DNA of 41,359 nucleotides from Leptospira sp. (GCA_020831715.1 JAFIGA010000245.1:1-41359), one strand, 5' to 3'; counted from the stretch's first letter, positions 26,662 to 35,512 are shown. Made by a program: numbers and translations. The notes: a model not told the origin generated them from the letters alone.

Positions 26662-26689
26662 AGTATACTATTGCATACATTTTTGACAA
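26662..26689 (-). promoter_or_regulatory. candidate sigma70-type promoter for the two-component genes
   Basis: On the minus strand, TTGTCA (26684-26689) and TATACT (26662-26667) are separated by 16 bases; each matches consensus at 5 of 6 positions. The expected start site is only about 8 bases before the GTG at 26647, which would leave the AGAGG motif outside the transcript, so either the start codon or the promoter call may be off. Confidence 0.35.
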
Positions 26690-26716
26690 TAAAAATACGT
26701 AATTATTACAATTTAA

Positions 26717-27121
26717 TTACTTTATGTTTCTTTGTAGTTCCCGGATAGCCTTCCGCTGGGAAATGGTTGTGTAGAATAAAAAGCCCGAAAACAGGGCAAA
26801 TCCCAAAACATAAACCCATATCAGACTCACTAAACGAGCTTGTTCTTTTTCCACCGCCTGAATTTCTTCCAAATGGGAGATAAGAAAATAAAGTTTATCT
26901 ATATCCGGATTGGTTTCTCTTGCCTTGGCTCGAATCTGTGTGATGAGCTCTTTCGCTTCTTCCTTCTTCAATTGAGCGATAATTGGAAAAGCTTTATCCA
27001 AACTCATCACCAGGAATTCTTCAGCCGATGGAACCTTTCGAGAATCTTGAGAGTAAAGAGCCGAAGAATTGAAAGCGGCAAACAAAATAAGGGACAAAAC
27101 GAGAAGTAATCTATTTTTCAT
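26717..27121 (-). CDS. small exported protein with C-terminal membrane anchor
   Basis: 134 residues from the ATG at 27121. Signal peptide (KNRLLLVLSLILFAAF.., cleavage near LYSQ), a helical, charged periplasmic middle (~30-95) with EEFLVMSLDKAF and KKEEAKELITQIRAKA, then a membrane helix (~97-117) and a short basic tail. It overlaps the upstream membrane-protein gene by 11 nt, so it belongs to the ECF sigma-factor cluster. No family recognised. Confidence 0.6.
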   Translation of the reverse strand: MKNRLLLVLSLILFAAFNSSALYSQDSRKVPSAEEFLVMSLDKAFPIIAQLKKEEAKELITQIRAKARETNPDIDKLYFLISHLEEIQAVEKEQARLVSLIWVYVLGFALFSGFLFYTTISQRKAIRELQRNIK

Positions 27122-27431
27122 GAAATCCAAATTTATCTTTCCATTCATTTAAATAGGGATTCTTATGTGCGAAAAGAAAAATCCCACCAATGATAGCATA
27201 CATACAAACTCCAACAGTGACAGTAAAAAGTAAAATGAAAAAGAGATTTTTATCAATCCATTCCTCAGAATAAGAATATCCCAGAACAATGATTGACATA
27301 AAAATACATCCGTAAAAACTCAATAGCCATTTAACTGAATTTACAGGGAGTAGATTCGCCAGCAAACGCATCTGAATCGCTTCCTCAGAATTGAATTGAA
27401 AAAAAGGTTTAGGATTCAGAATCTTTTTCAT
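27111..27431 (-). CDS. small two-helix membrane protein overlapping the sigma-factor gene
   Basis: 106 residues. A cytoplasmic N-terminal stretch with MRLLANLLP, then two membrane helices (~33-52, ~63-87) and a short polar tail. It starts inside the 3' end of the ECF sigma gene (23-nt overlap). Co-translation with a sigma factor is typical for anti-sigma factors, but I see no zinc-anti-sigma HxxxCxxC motif, so that role is only a positional guess. Confidence 0.6.
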   Translation of the reverse strand: MKKILNPKPFFQFNSEEAIQMRLLANLLPVNSVKWLLSFYGCIFMSIIVLGYSYSEEWIDKNLFFILLFTVTVGVCMYAIIGGIFLFAHKNPYLNEWKDKFGFHEK

Positions 27432-27969
27432 GAAACAACTCCTTCAATAATTCCTTACCCCTATGAAGGTAACTTTTTAGAGTATTCATCTTTAAATTCA
27501 ACTTGTCCGCAATTTCTTTATAACTCAAGTCATCAAAATAATAAAGCATGATAGGTTTTTTGTATTGGTTGGGCAGATTGGATACTAGGTTGCGAATCTT
27601 GGCTTGGATTTCCTCTCTTAAAAGAGCGCTCTCGTGACTTGCGGTTAACTTGAAAGCCTTCCATTTCTGCAATGTTGAAAGGGAAAAAGAGTCAAATCGG
27701 TTGTGGTCATCAATGCTGATAGCCTTTTGAGCCTTGCTATTGCGAGTCAACTTATTGCGCGCTATTTGGTAAATCCAAGTGGAAAGCTGAGACTCTCCTC
27801 GAAACTGAGAAAGGGATTGGTATATTTGAATGAATACATCTTGAACGAAATCCTCTCTTTCGTCGGGATCATTGATAAACTTATGACCCAAAGAATCTAC
27901 CATATTATGGTATTTTTTCATTATAACGCCAAAAGCAAGAGGATCTTCCTTTAATACTCTTTGTATCAA
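27409..27969 (-). CDS. ECF-type RNA polymerase sigma factor
   Basis: About 186 residues. Region 2 (~10-75) with DFVQDVFIQIYQSLSQFRGES and LSTWIYQIARN, region 4 (~125-180) with LPNQYKKPIMLYYFDDLSYKEIADKLN and a recognition helix MNTLKSYLHRGKELL. The start is uncertain: the first usual codon is a TTG at 27969 with no good ribosome binding site, while the frame stays open upstream and encodes a typical ECF N-terminus (..NSEDWELIQRV) with no ATG, GTG or other TTG. The true start may be a non-standard codon such as an ATT near 28038, inside the preceding gene. Confidence 0.85.
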   Translation of the reverse strand: MIQRVLKEDPLAFGVIMKKYHNMVDSLGHKFINDPDEREDFVQDVFIQIYQSLSQFRGESQLSTWIYQIARNKLTRNSKAQKAISIDDHNRFDSFSLSTLQKWKAFKLTASHESALLREEIQAKIRNLVSNLPNQYKKPIMLYYFDDLSYKEIADKLNLKMNTLKSYLHRGKELLKELFHEKDSES

Positions 27970-28004
27970 TTCCCAATCTTCGGAGTTGCATACAACATCC
28001 GAAA

Positions 28005-28334
28005 CTAATCTTCCATCTTGTAGTAGGTCAATAGACCGAGTCCAATCGCGAATGGTACTAACCCTCCCAAAAGTGCCAGAGTTCTCCCCAACACCATTAT
28101 AAATACTATTGAAATCGATAAACCTGTGAATGTCAACAAAAGACCAAGAAAAAAAGAATAGGTTCGCAGGTCAAATTTTTCAGGTTTATATAGGTTATTG
28201 CGTATCAGCTCAATTCTTTGTTTATGCCACCAATAGAACAAAAAGAAGAGTAGGGTGGTTCCAAACACAATCCCAAAAATGGGAACAAGATATAATATAG
28301 TTTTATAGCTATTCTCTGTGCAACTGCAATCCAT
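28005..28334 (-). CDS. small membrane protein upstream of the sigma factor (DUF6249-like)
   Basis: 109 residues. One membrane helix (~12-33), a basic cytoplasmic segment WHKQRIELIRNNLYKPE (36-52), then two more helices (~58-80, ~84-103), ending LTYYKMED. This layout resembles the DUF6249 group that often sits next to ECF sigma genes in other bacteria. ATG directly abuts the TAA of the DUF1577 gene, so coupling is likely. Confidence 0.65.
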   Translation of the reverse strand: MDCSCTENSYKTILYLVPIFGIVFGTTLLFFLFYWWHKQRIELIRNNLYKPEKFDLRTYSFFLGLLLTFTGLSISIVFIMVLGRTLALLGGLVPFAIGLGLLTYYKMED

Positions 28335-29516
28335 TTACTTTATCTCATTCAATATTATTTTTGATGAGTATGCTCTGAGTAATTCAATCCCATTGGCAAT
28401 ATTGCATGAATGGATTCTGAGACCCAGAATACTCTTTTCTCCGGAACTGCTTGGTTTCTTCCAGCCTTTTAGATTCCCTAGAAATGCATATATTTGATTA
28501 TTAATAATTATGTCAAAAGACACTTTGGAACCGGGGGGATATTTATCCGATATGTCCTTACCTGAAAAGAATATTCCTATTCCTCTCCCGTCTTGGCTCA
28601 GATCTCGGATAGTCTCTTTTCCGGCTACTTGCTCCCATTCCTTCACATAGGCAAGCTCTAAATTAAAAATAAAATCTTCGGCAGATGATTCGAGAAAACT
28701 AATCACAGCCGGCATTCCATTCGGAGAGTCGATTTCATCCGCAAGAAAATCATTTCCAAGATTGGGCATATTGGAAGTTATTTCAACATAACCTAAGATA
28801 ACGTTGGATGTTGTAAAAAGAGGTACGATCAATACGGATTTTATATTGTTCAATAAGAGATTCCCAAGCATAGAATCAATCTCTCTAGGTTGCATCTTAG
28901 TATCCGGTTTAAAAAAAGATTTATCGGTATAGAATATTTTTCTATGAGCATCCCTCAAAAAATAAGAAGTCTTCAATTGGGATAGATGTTCCAACAATGG
29001 GCTGGTTGCGGCATAAAAAAAGCCAACATTTACTTTTTTAATGAAATAATTATTTTGTATCAGCGTATTTTCTATATGGCTTTGAAAACTATTGATGGTC
29101 TGTGTGATGATGGATGTTTTACCATAAAGAGAAAGGATAGTGGCAATATCAACGGTTTCTGCCAATTGAATCTTTTCTACGGAAATATTTTTTATTGGAG
29201 CGCGAGGCGCAGATCTTTCCAAAGGTTCGATATGAATTTCAATTACATCAAATAAATCATTTTGAAAAGGATTTACTTGTTTAATCAATAGCTCCACTTT
29301 GTTTTCTTTTAAGATAGCTATTAGCTTATCAGGCTTTCCCATTTGTTCTTGCAAGGGAGTAAGATTGATATTAGTGGATAGGTTTAGACCTTTTTCAACC
29401 TTAGCTCCTTCAATGATATATTTGAATTCTGTTCCCGGAAGAGTAACCGGAATGCCTTGCAATTTATTTAGAACGCCCAGTAAAGTTTTGGGATCGGTTA
29501 ACCTATACTTTTTCAT
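28335..29516 (-). CDS. DUF1577/PilZ-like protein
   Basis: 393 residues. I recognise the overall type as DUF1577, a Leptospira family. An N-terminal domain (~1-115) is followed by a GAF-like middle (~120-295) and a C-terminal PilZ-like beta barrel (~300-390). The PilZ motif (D/N)xSxxG is present as DLSQDG near 308, but the RxxxR pair that normally contacts c-di-GMP just before it is absent in KEWEQVAGKETIRD, so ligand binding is doubtful. It is first in the sigma-factor run and may share a divergent promoter region (68 bp) with aat. Confidence 0.7.
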   Translation of the reverse strand: MKKYRLTDPKTLLGVLNKLQGIPVTLPGTEFKYIIEGAKVEKGLNLSTNINLTPLQEQMGKPDKLIAILKENKVELLIKQVNPFQNDLFDVIEIHIEPLERSAPRAPIKNISVEKIQLAETVDIATILSLYGKTSIITQTINSFQSHIENTLIQNNYFIKKVNVGFFYAATSPLLEHLSQLKTSYFLRDAHRKIFYTDKSFFKPDTKMQPREIDSMLGNLLLNNIKSVLIVPLFTTSNVILGYVEITSNMPNLGNDFLADEIDSPNGMPAVISFLESSAEDFIFNLELAYVKEWEQVAGKETIRDLSQDGRGIGIFFSGKDISDKYPPGSKVSFDIIINNQIYAFLGNLKGWKKPSSSGEKSILGLRIHSCNIANGIELLRAYSSKIILNEIK

Positions 29517-29584
29517 ATTTCTAATCTATTTTTCATACTACCCAAAAAAAAGAAACTAGTTTTCTATGTAAAAAGGTATATAGT

Positions 29585-30292
29585 TTGGAATTGTCAAGAA
29601 TTCAAGAGTTTGAAGAATTTTTTCCCGATCCTCGCCATTGGGATGAAGACTTAGTCGCAGTCGGTGGGGATTTCTCACCGGATAGGATGTTCTATGCTTA
29701 CACTCATGGAATCTTTCCTTGGAGTGAAGATCCTATCCGTTGGTTCTGTTTGGAACCAAGAGCCATCTTTGATTTAGAAAGAGTTCATTTCTCAAGAACG
29801 GTAAAACGAAAAGTGCGAAAAGAACTATACACAATATCGATAAATCAATGTTTTACGGAAGTGATGAAATCATGTTCTCATAGACCCATGGAGAGCACCT
29901 GGATTACGGAAGGATTCTTGAAGGGCTACACTCATTTCCATGATTTGGGCTATGCACATAGCGTGGAAGCTTGGAATCAAAATGGTGAATTGGTGGGTGG
30001 GGTCTATGGAGTTGCTATAGGAAAGTTTTTTGCCGGGGAATCCATGTTTTCTTTCGAATCCGATGCAGGAAAAATTTGCCTCTATCATTTATTCGAGGAA
30101 CTAAAAGCGCATGGCTTTCAATTATTTGACACGCAGCAATTGAATCATGTAACTTGGGATCTTGGTGCCTACGAAATCCCTAAAGATGTTTATTTGGATC
30201 GACTAGCCGAGGCAGTTAAAGATCCCAAGCCCTGGGTTATTTCACCTCGATTCTTGAAAATTCATCCAACTCAATCTTCCACGAGTCCATAA
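29585..30292 (+). CDS. aat: leucyl/phenylalanyl-tRNA--protein transferase
   Basis: 235 residues, about normal. It adds Leu or Phe from tRNA to N-terminal Arg/Lys of proteins, marking them for ClpS/ClpAP degradation in the cytoplasm. Family blocks: [60 protein letters not shown] and FDTQQLNHV. Translation starts at a TTG (29585) with AAGG 9 nt upstream; another TTG lies two codons later. Its last 56 bases overlap the 3' end of the convergent lipoprotein gene. Confidence 0.93.
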   Translation: MELSRIQEFEEFFPDPRHWDEDLVAVGGDFSPDRMFYAYTHGIFPWSEDPIRWFCLEPRAIFDLERVHFSRTVKRKVRKELYTISINQCFTEVMKSCSHRPMESTWITEGFLKGYTHFHDLGYAHSVEAWNQNGELVGGVYGVAIGKFFAGESMFSFESDAGKICLYHLFEELKAHGFQLFDTQQLNHVTWDLGAYEIPKDVYLDRLAEAVKDPKPWVISPRFLKIHPTQSSTSP

Positions 30293-30836
30293 GTAGATTC
30301 AATTCCTCTCTGAATTTACCTGAGGGTAGTTGGTCTTCATCATCGATTTCATATAATTCTAAGGTGTCATTGCCCCGAATACTTTCCCATATTTTAGTAT
30401 CAATTCGGATACGTAAAACTTCGAATTCTTGAATTTCGGTTTCTGGATTGGGTGCGTTCTTAACATAGAATGGCTTAACGAGACTAACTCGAAGGGTCTT
30501 CAGTCCTTTCGGATTACCATAGTAAAATAATCGATAGGATTTGGTTGCTAAATCCAATAGAGTCATAGGTTTATAATTCTTGGAGTCTGAAAAAGTCAAA
30601 GCAGAAGATCCCCCATATTCAACATAAAGAGATTGATCTATATTATCCCATTTACTCTCTTTGTAGGAATGATGAAAGGCGATCTTTGCTAACTCAGTTG
30701 TTGAAGCTTGGCTTAGACTTTCTGTATGAGATGTCCATTGATTGAATTGTTTTTGTTGATTTGGTGAACAATTGTTCAGGCTGATTAGAAGAATGGAGCT
30801 AATAATTGTGAGTTTCAATTTAGAATGATTCTGCAT
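30237..30836 (-). CDS. lipoprotein of unknown function
   Basis: 199 residues from the ATG at 30836, chosen because it follows the DUF962 stop by one base and gives a proper signal ([13 protein letters not shown]). Lipobox Cys near residue 23. The mature part has a [21 protein letters not shown] helix, then alternating strand-like segments with many aromatic residues, and acidic C-terminal helices. No motif recognised. It overlaps the end of aat tail-to-tail by 56 bases, so both 3' ends are coding on both strands. Confidence 0.65.
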   Translation of the reverse strand: MQNHSKLKLTIISSILLISLNNCSPNQQKQFNQWTSHTESLSQASTTELAKIAFHHSYKESKWDNIDQSLYVEYGGSSALTFSDSKNYKPMTLLDLATKSYRLFYYGNPKGLKTLRVSLVKPFYVKNAPNPETEIQEFEVLRIRIDTKIWESIRGNDTLELYEIDDEDQLPSGKFREELNLLMDSWKIELDEFSRIEVK

Positions 30837-30837
30837 C

Positions 30838-31164
30838 TTACTTTCCAATAGAATATTTTTCCAATTCTTTTTCAATTTGTCCGGTTATTGTATAGTAAAA
30901 CATGATCCAATCACCGGCAAAGGACTTTAATGGGTATTTGAAGGTTGCCGGTCGATTTTTTTCAACAAGGAAATGTCCAATCCATGCGAATGCATATCCT
31001 GAAACCAAGCCACCTAGCAAAAACCAGGGATTTCGGAAATAAATTGCCAATCCTATGGACAAAAGTCCCAACAGAGAACCAATAAAATGCAATCTTCTAT
31101 TGAATGGATGAGAGTGTTCAGATAGATAGAATGACCAAAATTCTTTCATGTTTTTATATTCCAT
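30838..31164 (-). CDS. DUF962 (Mpo1-like) membrane protein
   Basis: 108 residues from the ATG at 31164, which has GAGGTG about 9 nt upstream; a TTG at 31185 is less likely. Family blocks: FYLSEHSHPFNRRLHFIGS (9-27), then two membrane helices, WIGHFLVEKNRPATF and a PLKSFAGDWIMF segment. The yeast relative Mpo1 is an Fe-dependent dioxygenase of 2-hydroxy fatty acids; the histidines of HSHPFNRRLH and GHF are its likely metal ligands and are present here. Function in bacteria is not known to me. Confidence 0.82.
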   Translation of the reverse strand: MEYKNMKEFWSFYLSEHSHPFNRRLHFIGSLLGLLSIGLAIYFRNPWFLLGGLVSGYAFAWIGHFLVEKNRPATFKYPLKSFAGDWIMFYYTITGQIEKELEKYSIGK

Positions 31165-31263
31165 TTTTTTTTGCACCTCAATCAATTTTACAATATTTAT
31201 GTGTTAATCAAGCTTTTTTTTTCGTCATATCAATCATAGAAATGTTAAGGTAAAGGGGCTTAG

Positions 31264-31551
31264 ATGAAACCTAAAAATTTAAAACCAAACGATGTAGACA
31301 AACTTTTTGAGACACTCAAGAAATCAGGGGACGATGCAGTGGGAAGCTTTCTCATCAAGGGTCATAGAATACAGATATCGAAACACAATCTGACTGGTGC
31401 AGAAAGAGTGAAGCTTTTGTATAGAAAGAGACGTGAGAATGGACTATGTATTGTATGTGGAACCAAAGTTACAAAAAAGAATCCTAAGTCAGGAAAGCTT
31501 TATAGACTTTGTGAACACCATCGTGGAGAAATTGACAAAAAAGCATCGTGA
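31264..31551 (+). CDS. small basic zinc-finger-like protein
   Basis: 95 residues, strongly basic. The C-terminal part has GLCIVCGTKVTKKN and, after a gap of about 17 residues, RLCEHHRGEI, giving CxxC...CxHH ligands for one zinc. The N-terminal half (~1-50) is helical, with KSGDDAVGSFLIKGHRI. Such small proteins may bind nucleic acid, but no family is recognised. Its own terminator follows at 31581-31617, and it is divergent from the DUF962 gene, so it is probably a single-gene unit. Confidence 0.65.
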   Translation: MKPKNLKPNDVDKLFETLKKSGDDAVGSFLIKGHRIQISKHNLTGAERVKLLYRKRRENGLCIVCGTKVTKKNPKSGKLYRLCEHHRGEIDKKAS

Positions 31552-31580
31552 TATCACAATATTTGCGATGCAAAAAATTA

Positions 31581-31617
31581 GAAACCCCTTCAGAAATGTA
31601 GGGGCTTCTTTTTTTTC
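31581..31617 (+). terminator. bidirectional rho-independent terminator
   Basis: CCCCT (31585-31589) pairs with AGGGG (31600-31604), followed on the plus strand by CTTCTTTTTTTT. On the minus strand the same stem is followed by TTTCTAATTTTTT, so it can serve both the zinc-finger gene and the convergent methyltransferase gene, whose stop codon (31590-31592) is inside the loop. Confidence 0.75.
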
Positions 31618-32969
31618 TCGAGTAACACCACAGATTCCAAATGCGGAGTATGGGGGTAGGGATCGGTAATAAGCGCATCAATGGGTTGGTATTCCTTCCC
31701 CAATTCATTCATTATCTCATCCCATTGCTTTCTAGGATTGCATGACACATAGGCGATTCTCTGAATTCCCGATTCCATAATCCACTCCAATACCATGGAG
31801 CCTGCTCCATTTCGTGGAGGATCCAATACCAGGAATGAATCTTCAGTTTTTATCCCTGTTTTCTGAAAACCTTCCAAGAACTTAGGCAATTGTTTCCTTT
31901 GAAATAAATCCACTTGTTCAAAAAGTACATTCTTGCTTGGATATTTTTCGCTAACCAGCTTCATCGCGGTTTCTACACTGGGTTTGAAAGAATCCCAACC
32001 CATAATAGTTTCCACTTTTTCCCCAAATAAAATGGAAAAAAAGCCGGATCCACAAAACAGATCTAAAAAGTTCTTCGCTCCTGAATCATCTAACCAGTTT
32101 TCAATGGCTTCCAAAATTGGTTCAAATTGTTTTGGATTCGGCTGAAAGAAAGAGTCAAAAGGAACCAAAAATCGATTGGATCGAATCAGTTCTTCGTAGG
32201 AAGAATTCCCTCTCACAATCCGATACTCTCCGGCGGCAGAAACTTCCGATGGTCGGGGATTGTAGCAGAATATAATATGCTTTGCTGTGGAATTTAGAAG
32301 CAACCATGCTTCCAATTCTTTCTCATCCGAAGATTCTCGCTTACCTTTATCGAATGTAAATATCGACATGGAATCGTCTGTGTTCACCGCCTTTCGTAAG
32401 GTCACATATTTCAAAGTGCCTTGTTCGGATTTTCTGTCCAGGGGCAAATCCGGATTTTCTTGAATATAGCCACGAATGATCTTCCATTCTTGATTCGCCC
32501 AATCCGATTGGATGAGACATTTTTCAATATCTACAATTTTACGAAAATTGCCGGCTTCTCGAAGTCCGAAGCCATGAGGAAAAATGGAAAAATCCATGCG
32601 GTTTCTATAATGATAGGAATCAGCCGCCGGGACAGTTTTCACATCAATATCCCATATTTCTTTATAATTTCTTACCAATCGATCTGTCTGGAGTGCAAAT
32701 TGTTCAGCATAGGGAATATGTTGTCCACTGCAACCTCCACAGGATGCAAAATAAGGACAAGCTACAGAGGAGTGATCTGTGTTGATGGTGATGGATTCAA
32801 TTTTTTCCCATCTTCTTTTCCCGCGACCAAAAAAACGGAAGGTCACTATGTCACCCGGTTTGGTATAGCGAAAGGAATGAACTTTCCCATTCACTATAGT
32901 TTTACCGGATAGGTCTTCACCTAGTTTGGTGATCTCGGCTATGATGGGTGGTTTGTCCGTGGTTTCCAT
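31590..32969 (-). CDS. TrmA/RlmD-family RNA (uracil-5-)-methyltransferase with Fe-S cluster
   Basis: 459 residues. N-terminal TRAM-like domain (~8-60), a 4Fe-4S site with Cys71, Cys77 and Cys80 in CPYFASCGGC plus Cys151 in IEKCLIQ, and a Rossmann methyltransferase domain (~290-450) with LDLFCGSGFFS, a LDPPRNGA block and catalytic Cys in YVSCNPRK. It methylates C5 of a uridine in 23S rRNA (RlmD/RlmCD type) using SAM; the cysteine cluster favours RlmD over TrmA. The rRNA position cannot be told. It diverges from uvrC across 82 bp. Confidence 0.88.
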   Translation of the reverse strand: METTDKPPIIAEITKLGEDLSGKTIVNGKVHSFRYTKPGDIVTFRFFGRGKRRWEKIESITINTDHSSVACPYFASCGGCSGQHIPYAEQFALQTDRLVRNYKEIWDIDVKTVPAADSYHYRNRMDFSIFPHGFGLREAGNFRKIVDIEKCLIQSDWANQEWKIIRGYIQENPDLPLDRKSEQGTLKYVTLRKAVNTDDSMSIFTFDKGKRESSDEKELEAWLLLNSTAKHIIFCYNPRPSEVSAAGEYRIVRGNSSYEELIRSNRFLVPFDSFFQPNPKQFEPILEAIENWLDDSGAKNFLDLFCGSGFFSILFGEKVETIMGWDSFKPSVETAMKLVSEKYPSKNVLFEQVDLFQRKQLPKFLEGFQKTGIKTEDSFLVLDPPRNGAGSMVLEWIMESGIQRIAYVSCNPRKQWDEIMNELGKEYQPIDALITDPYPHTPHLESVVLLEKKKKPLHF

Positions 32970-33051
32970 AAAATTAAAACAGTATCACCAGAATTGTGGA
33001 AGGGACAGATGAGTCAAATATTTGTCATTTTAGAAATTTAGGAGATCTGAA

Positions 33052-34920
33052 ATGGAATCCTTTGTTCGTCTAAAGAATAGAATTCAAAAAATGAAAAATA
33101 AGCTTATTCTGGAAAAAATTAAAAATCTGGGAAACCAGCCCGGTTGCTATTTATGGAAAGATGCCAAGGGAGATGTTATCTATGTGGGCAAGGCTATTCG
33201 ACTTGCGAGTAGAGTTCGAAGCTACCTTAATCCTAATGTTAAAGATACCAAGACACGTTTTTTACAAGTGGAAATTCATGATTTGGATTGGTTTGCCACA
33301 ACCACAGAAGTAGAAGCTCTGATTCTTGAATCCACGTTAATCAAAAAATACAATCCGAAATACAATGTTCGCCTTAAAGACGACAAGCGCTATCCTTACA
33401 TCTGTGTCTCCACTTCGGAAGACTATCCCATGGTATTTCTTTCCCGAAATCCCAAGCTCAATGGAGATAGGTATTTTGGTCCTTATACGGATTCCCGAGC
33501 GGCAAGGGATGCACTCCAGATCATCCACAAAATTTTCCCTGTCCGTAAAACAAAATTAAAACTACCACTGGCAAAACCTCAAAGAGCTTGTTTGAATTTT
33601 CATATGAATCGTTGCCTGGGTCCTTGCCAAGGGAATGTTCCTGTCGAAGACTATAAGACTATGATTGATCAGGTTTTGCAATTTCTAGATGGCAAGAAAG
33701 AAGTTCTAGTGGATAATCTCCGATCCAGAATGAACCATTATTCGGAAACATTTAACTATGAGATAGCCGCCCATTACCGCGATATCATAGAACGTGTAGT
33801 CAAGGTTAGAGAGAGGCAAACCGTAGTAAGTGTGGAAGGTGGGGATGAAGATATAGTATCATTTGCCAAGAGAGACAATGAAGGGCAAGTTGTACTTTTG
33901 GAAGTTCGATCGGGTAGATTGGAAAATAAAAAAACCTTCCCCTTGACAGGGCTAACCGATTCGACGAACCAAGAATTATTGGAATCCTTCCTTCGAGATT
34001 ACTATTTGAACGCAAGATTCATTCCAAAAACCATCTATGTTCCGGAGATTGTCAAGTCCGGTCTGGATGCTCTTCTATCTCATATTCAAAATCAATTTGG
34101 ATTTCGCCCCAAAATTCGAAATCCATTGCAAGGTAAAAAGAAAGCCCTTCTTAGATTAGCAGAAAGAAATGCAGAACTCGCTCTATCAGAAAGAATCCTT
34201 GCAACCAAATTAAAAGATCAAACTCTTGCCTTGAATGAACTAAAAGAAAATTTGAAATTGTCTGATCTACCAAGGGTAATCGAGTGCTATGATATCAGTC
34301 ATATCCAAGGTTTTGAACCGGTTGCGAGTGGAGTTATGTTTGTAGATGGTAAGCCATATAAGGCGGGTTACCGCCATTATAAGATGAGGGGATATACCGG
34401 TATCAACGATCCCGGTATGATGCACGAGGTTGTGGGACGTAGGCTACAACGCCTTCTCAATGAAGATGAAGCACTTCCTGATCTAATTGTGATAGATGGG
34501 GGTCCGACTCAATTGAACAAGGCAAGTGAGGTTGCGGTTGCCTTAGAGATTCACAATCTACCCATGATCGGACTTGCCAAAAAACGTGAAGAGATTTACT
34601 TCCCCGGTGAAAAAGAGCCCTATACCTTTCCGATCAACTCACCATCCATGAGACTGCTTCGCCAACTCAGAGACGAGGCACATCGTTTTGGTGTAACATA
34701 TCATAGACTCAGAAGAAACAAAGCCGAATTGAAATTGGCTCTCGATGAAATCCCCGACATTGGTGAAAAACGAAGAAAAGCAATCTTAAAACACTTTCAA
34801 GGCAAGAAGAAAATTTCCCAGACGACGATCGAAGAACTCTGTCAGGTGGATGGAATAGGGGAGTCCACGGCAAGAAAAATCTGGGAAGCATTGAATACAT
34901 CCAAAATCTCCGTTTTATAG
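33052..34920 (+). CDS. uvrC: excinuclease ABC subunit C
   Basis: 622 residues, full length. GIY-YIG domain with QPGCYLWKD and VIYVGKA (~29-47), UVR-type coiled coil (~205-240), RNase H-like nuclease with [24 protein letters not shown], and C-terminal helix-hairpin-helix repeats with [13 protein letters not shown] and [13 protein letters not shown]. It makes both incisions in nucleotide excision repair with UvrA and UvrB. TAGGAGA about 7 nt upstream fixes the start at 33052. Downstream is the second repeat region. Confidence 0.97.
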   Translation: MESFVRLKNRIQKMKNKLILEKIKNLGNQPGCYLWKDAKGDVIYVGKAIRLASRVRSYLNPNVKDTKTRFLQVEIHDLDWFATTTEVEALILESTLIKKYNPKYNVRLKDDKRYPYICVSTSEDYPMVFLSRNPKLNGDRYFGPYTDSRAARDALQIIHKIFPVRKTKLKLPLAKPQRACLNFHMNRCLGPCQGNVPVEDYKTMIDQVLQFLDGKKEVLVDNLRSRMNHYSETFNYEIAAHYRDIIERVVKVRERQTVVSVEGGDEDIVSFAKRDNEGQVVLLEVRSGRLENKKTFPLTGLTDSTNQELLESFLRDYYLNARFIPKTIYVPEIVKSGLDALLSHIQNQFGFRPKIRNPLQGKKKALLRLAERNAELALSERILATKLKDQTLALNELKENLKLSDLPRVIECYDISHIQGFEPVASGVMFVDGKPYKAGYRHYKMRGYTGINDPGMMHEVVGRRLQRLLNEDEALPDLIVIDGGPTQLNKASEVAVALEIHNLPMIGLAKKREEIYFPGEKEPYTFPINSPSMRLLRQLRDEAHRFGVTYHRLRRNKAELKLALDEIPDIGEKRRKAILKHFQGKKKISQTTIEELCQVDGIGESTARKIWEALNTSKISVL

Positions 34921-34953
34921 TTTAATCACCACAGAGTTTGGGAGAGGTAAGAT

Positions 34954-34995
34954 TTCAGGGGAGCTTGCTCGTTGGGATGTGCAAGCTAGGGGGTT
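34954..34995 (+). repeat. GCTTGC hairpin repeat, copy 2
   Basis: Matches the minus strand of 167-208 with about 4 mismatches in 42, all in the loop. Arms AGCTTGC and GCAAGCT. It lies 33 bases after the uvrC stop and is followed by GGGGGTTTT, so it may also end uvrC transcripts. Confidence 0.8.
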
Positions 34996-35122
34996 TTGAC
35001 TTCGGCTTCGCCTGTCAAAATAGGAGTGATTGCTTCAGTAATCAGTTGAATTTAGTTCCCGCAGAACTCGGAGAAAGGCGCAGATGGAAGAGGGTGGAGA
35101 AAAGAAGTAACAAGATATTTGG

Positions 35123-35272
35123 TCGCCAGGTAAGGTCGCTCCCACTTTTTCCCGTCAGATTGCCTACTCGGGTGTGCAAAGAGCCGGGATAAAGTGTGAG
35201 CTGCTTTTGGTTTTTGTGATATAGGTAATTATCTTTTTGCTTGGAAAATATAAATTAGCTTTAATCATAAAA
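35123..35272 (+). repeat. long intergenic repeat, copy 2
   Basis: Begins GTCGCCAGGTA; the first 67 bases match the minus strand of 558-624 with about 7 mismatches, and similarity continues to TTTAATCA at 35261. The second terminal arm is degraded here (GTGTGAGC instead of GTGGGAGC). Confidence 0.8.
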
Positions 35273-35316
35273 GTAACATTTCTAAATCTAAATCCATGAA
35301 CCTGTTGGCAAGGAAC

Positions 35317-35378
35317 GTAAGTGACGATGGCATCATGTTATTCGCTGGCTTCAAAACGGCAGCGAATATCCTTGTTAC
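35317..35378 (+). repeat. variable-stem hairpin, copy 2
   Basis: ATTCGCTG (35340-35347) pairs perfectly with CAGCGAAT (35360-35367). The flanks GTAAGTGA.., ATCATGTTA and CTTGTTAC match those of 351-410 (minus strand: GTAAGCGA.., ATTATGTTA, CCTGTTAA), while the stem sequence differs fully. Pairing is thus kept although the bases are not. Confidence 0.65.
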
Positions 35379-35468
35379 TCTTTTTTTTCCGCTAAATCCA
35401 TCGATGGAGCAAAAAATTCACAATGATGTATAGCATTTGATACTCAGTGAACTCGGTGCCTCTGCCTG

Positions 35469-35512
35469 CCCAGCACTACATTGCAAAGCAATTGGTGCAG
35501 TGGTTTGTTAAC
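35469..35512 (+). repeat. variable hairpin, partial copy 3
   Basis: Shares CCCAGC.C.ACA, TTGGTGC and TTGTTAA with the minus strand of 351-410. Inner pairing ATTGC/GCAAT and GCAC/GTGC. Weaker match than copy 2. Confidence 0.45.

Noticed and set aside
32421..32912. 163-residue open frame antisense to the RNA methyltransferase
   Set aside because: Shadow frame opposite a well-supported gene.
34938..35192. 84-residue plus-strand open frame in the right repeat region
   Set aside because: It is made of the repeat modules themselves, and the same modules at 1-641 do not keep this frame; not a gene.
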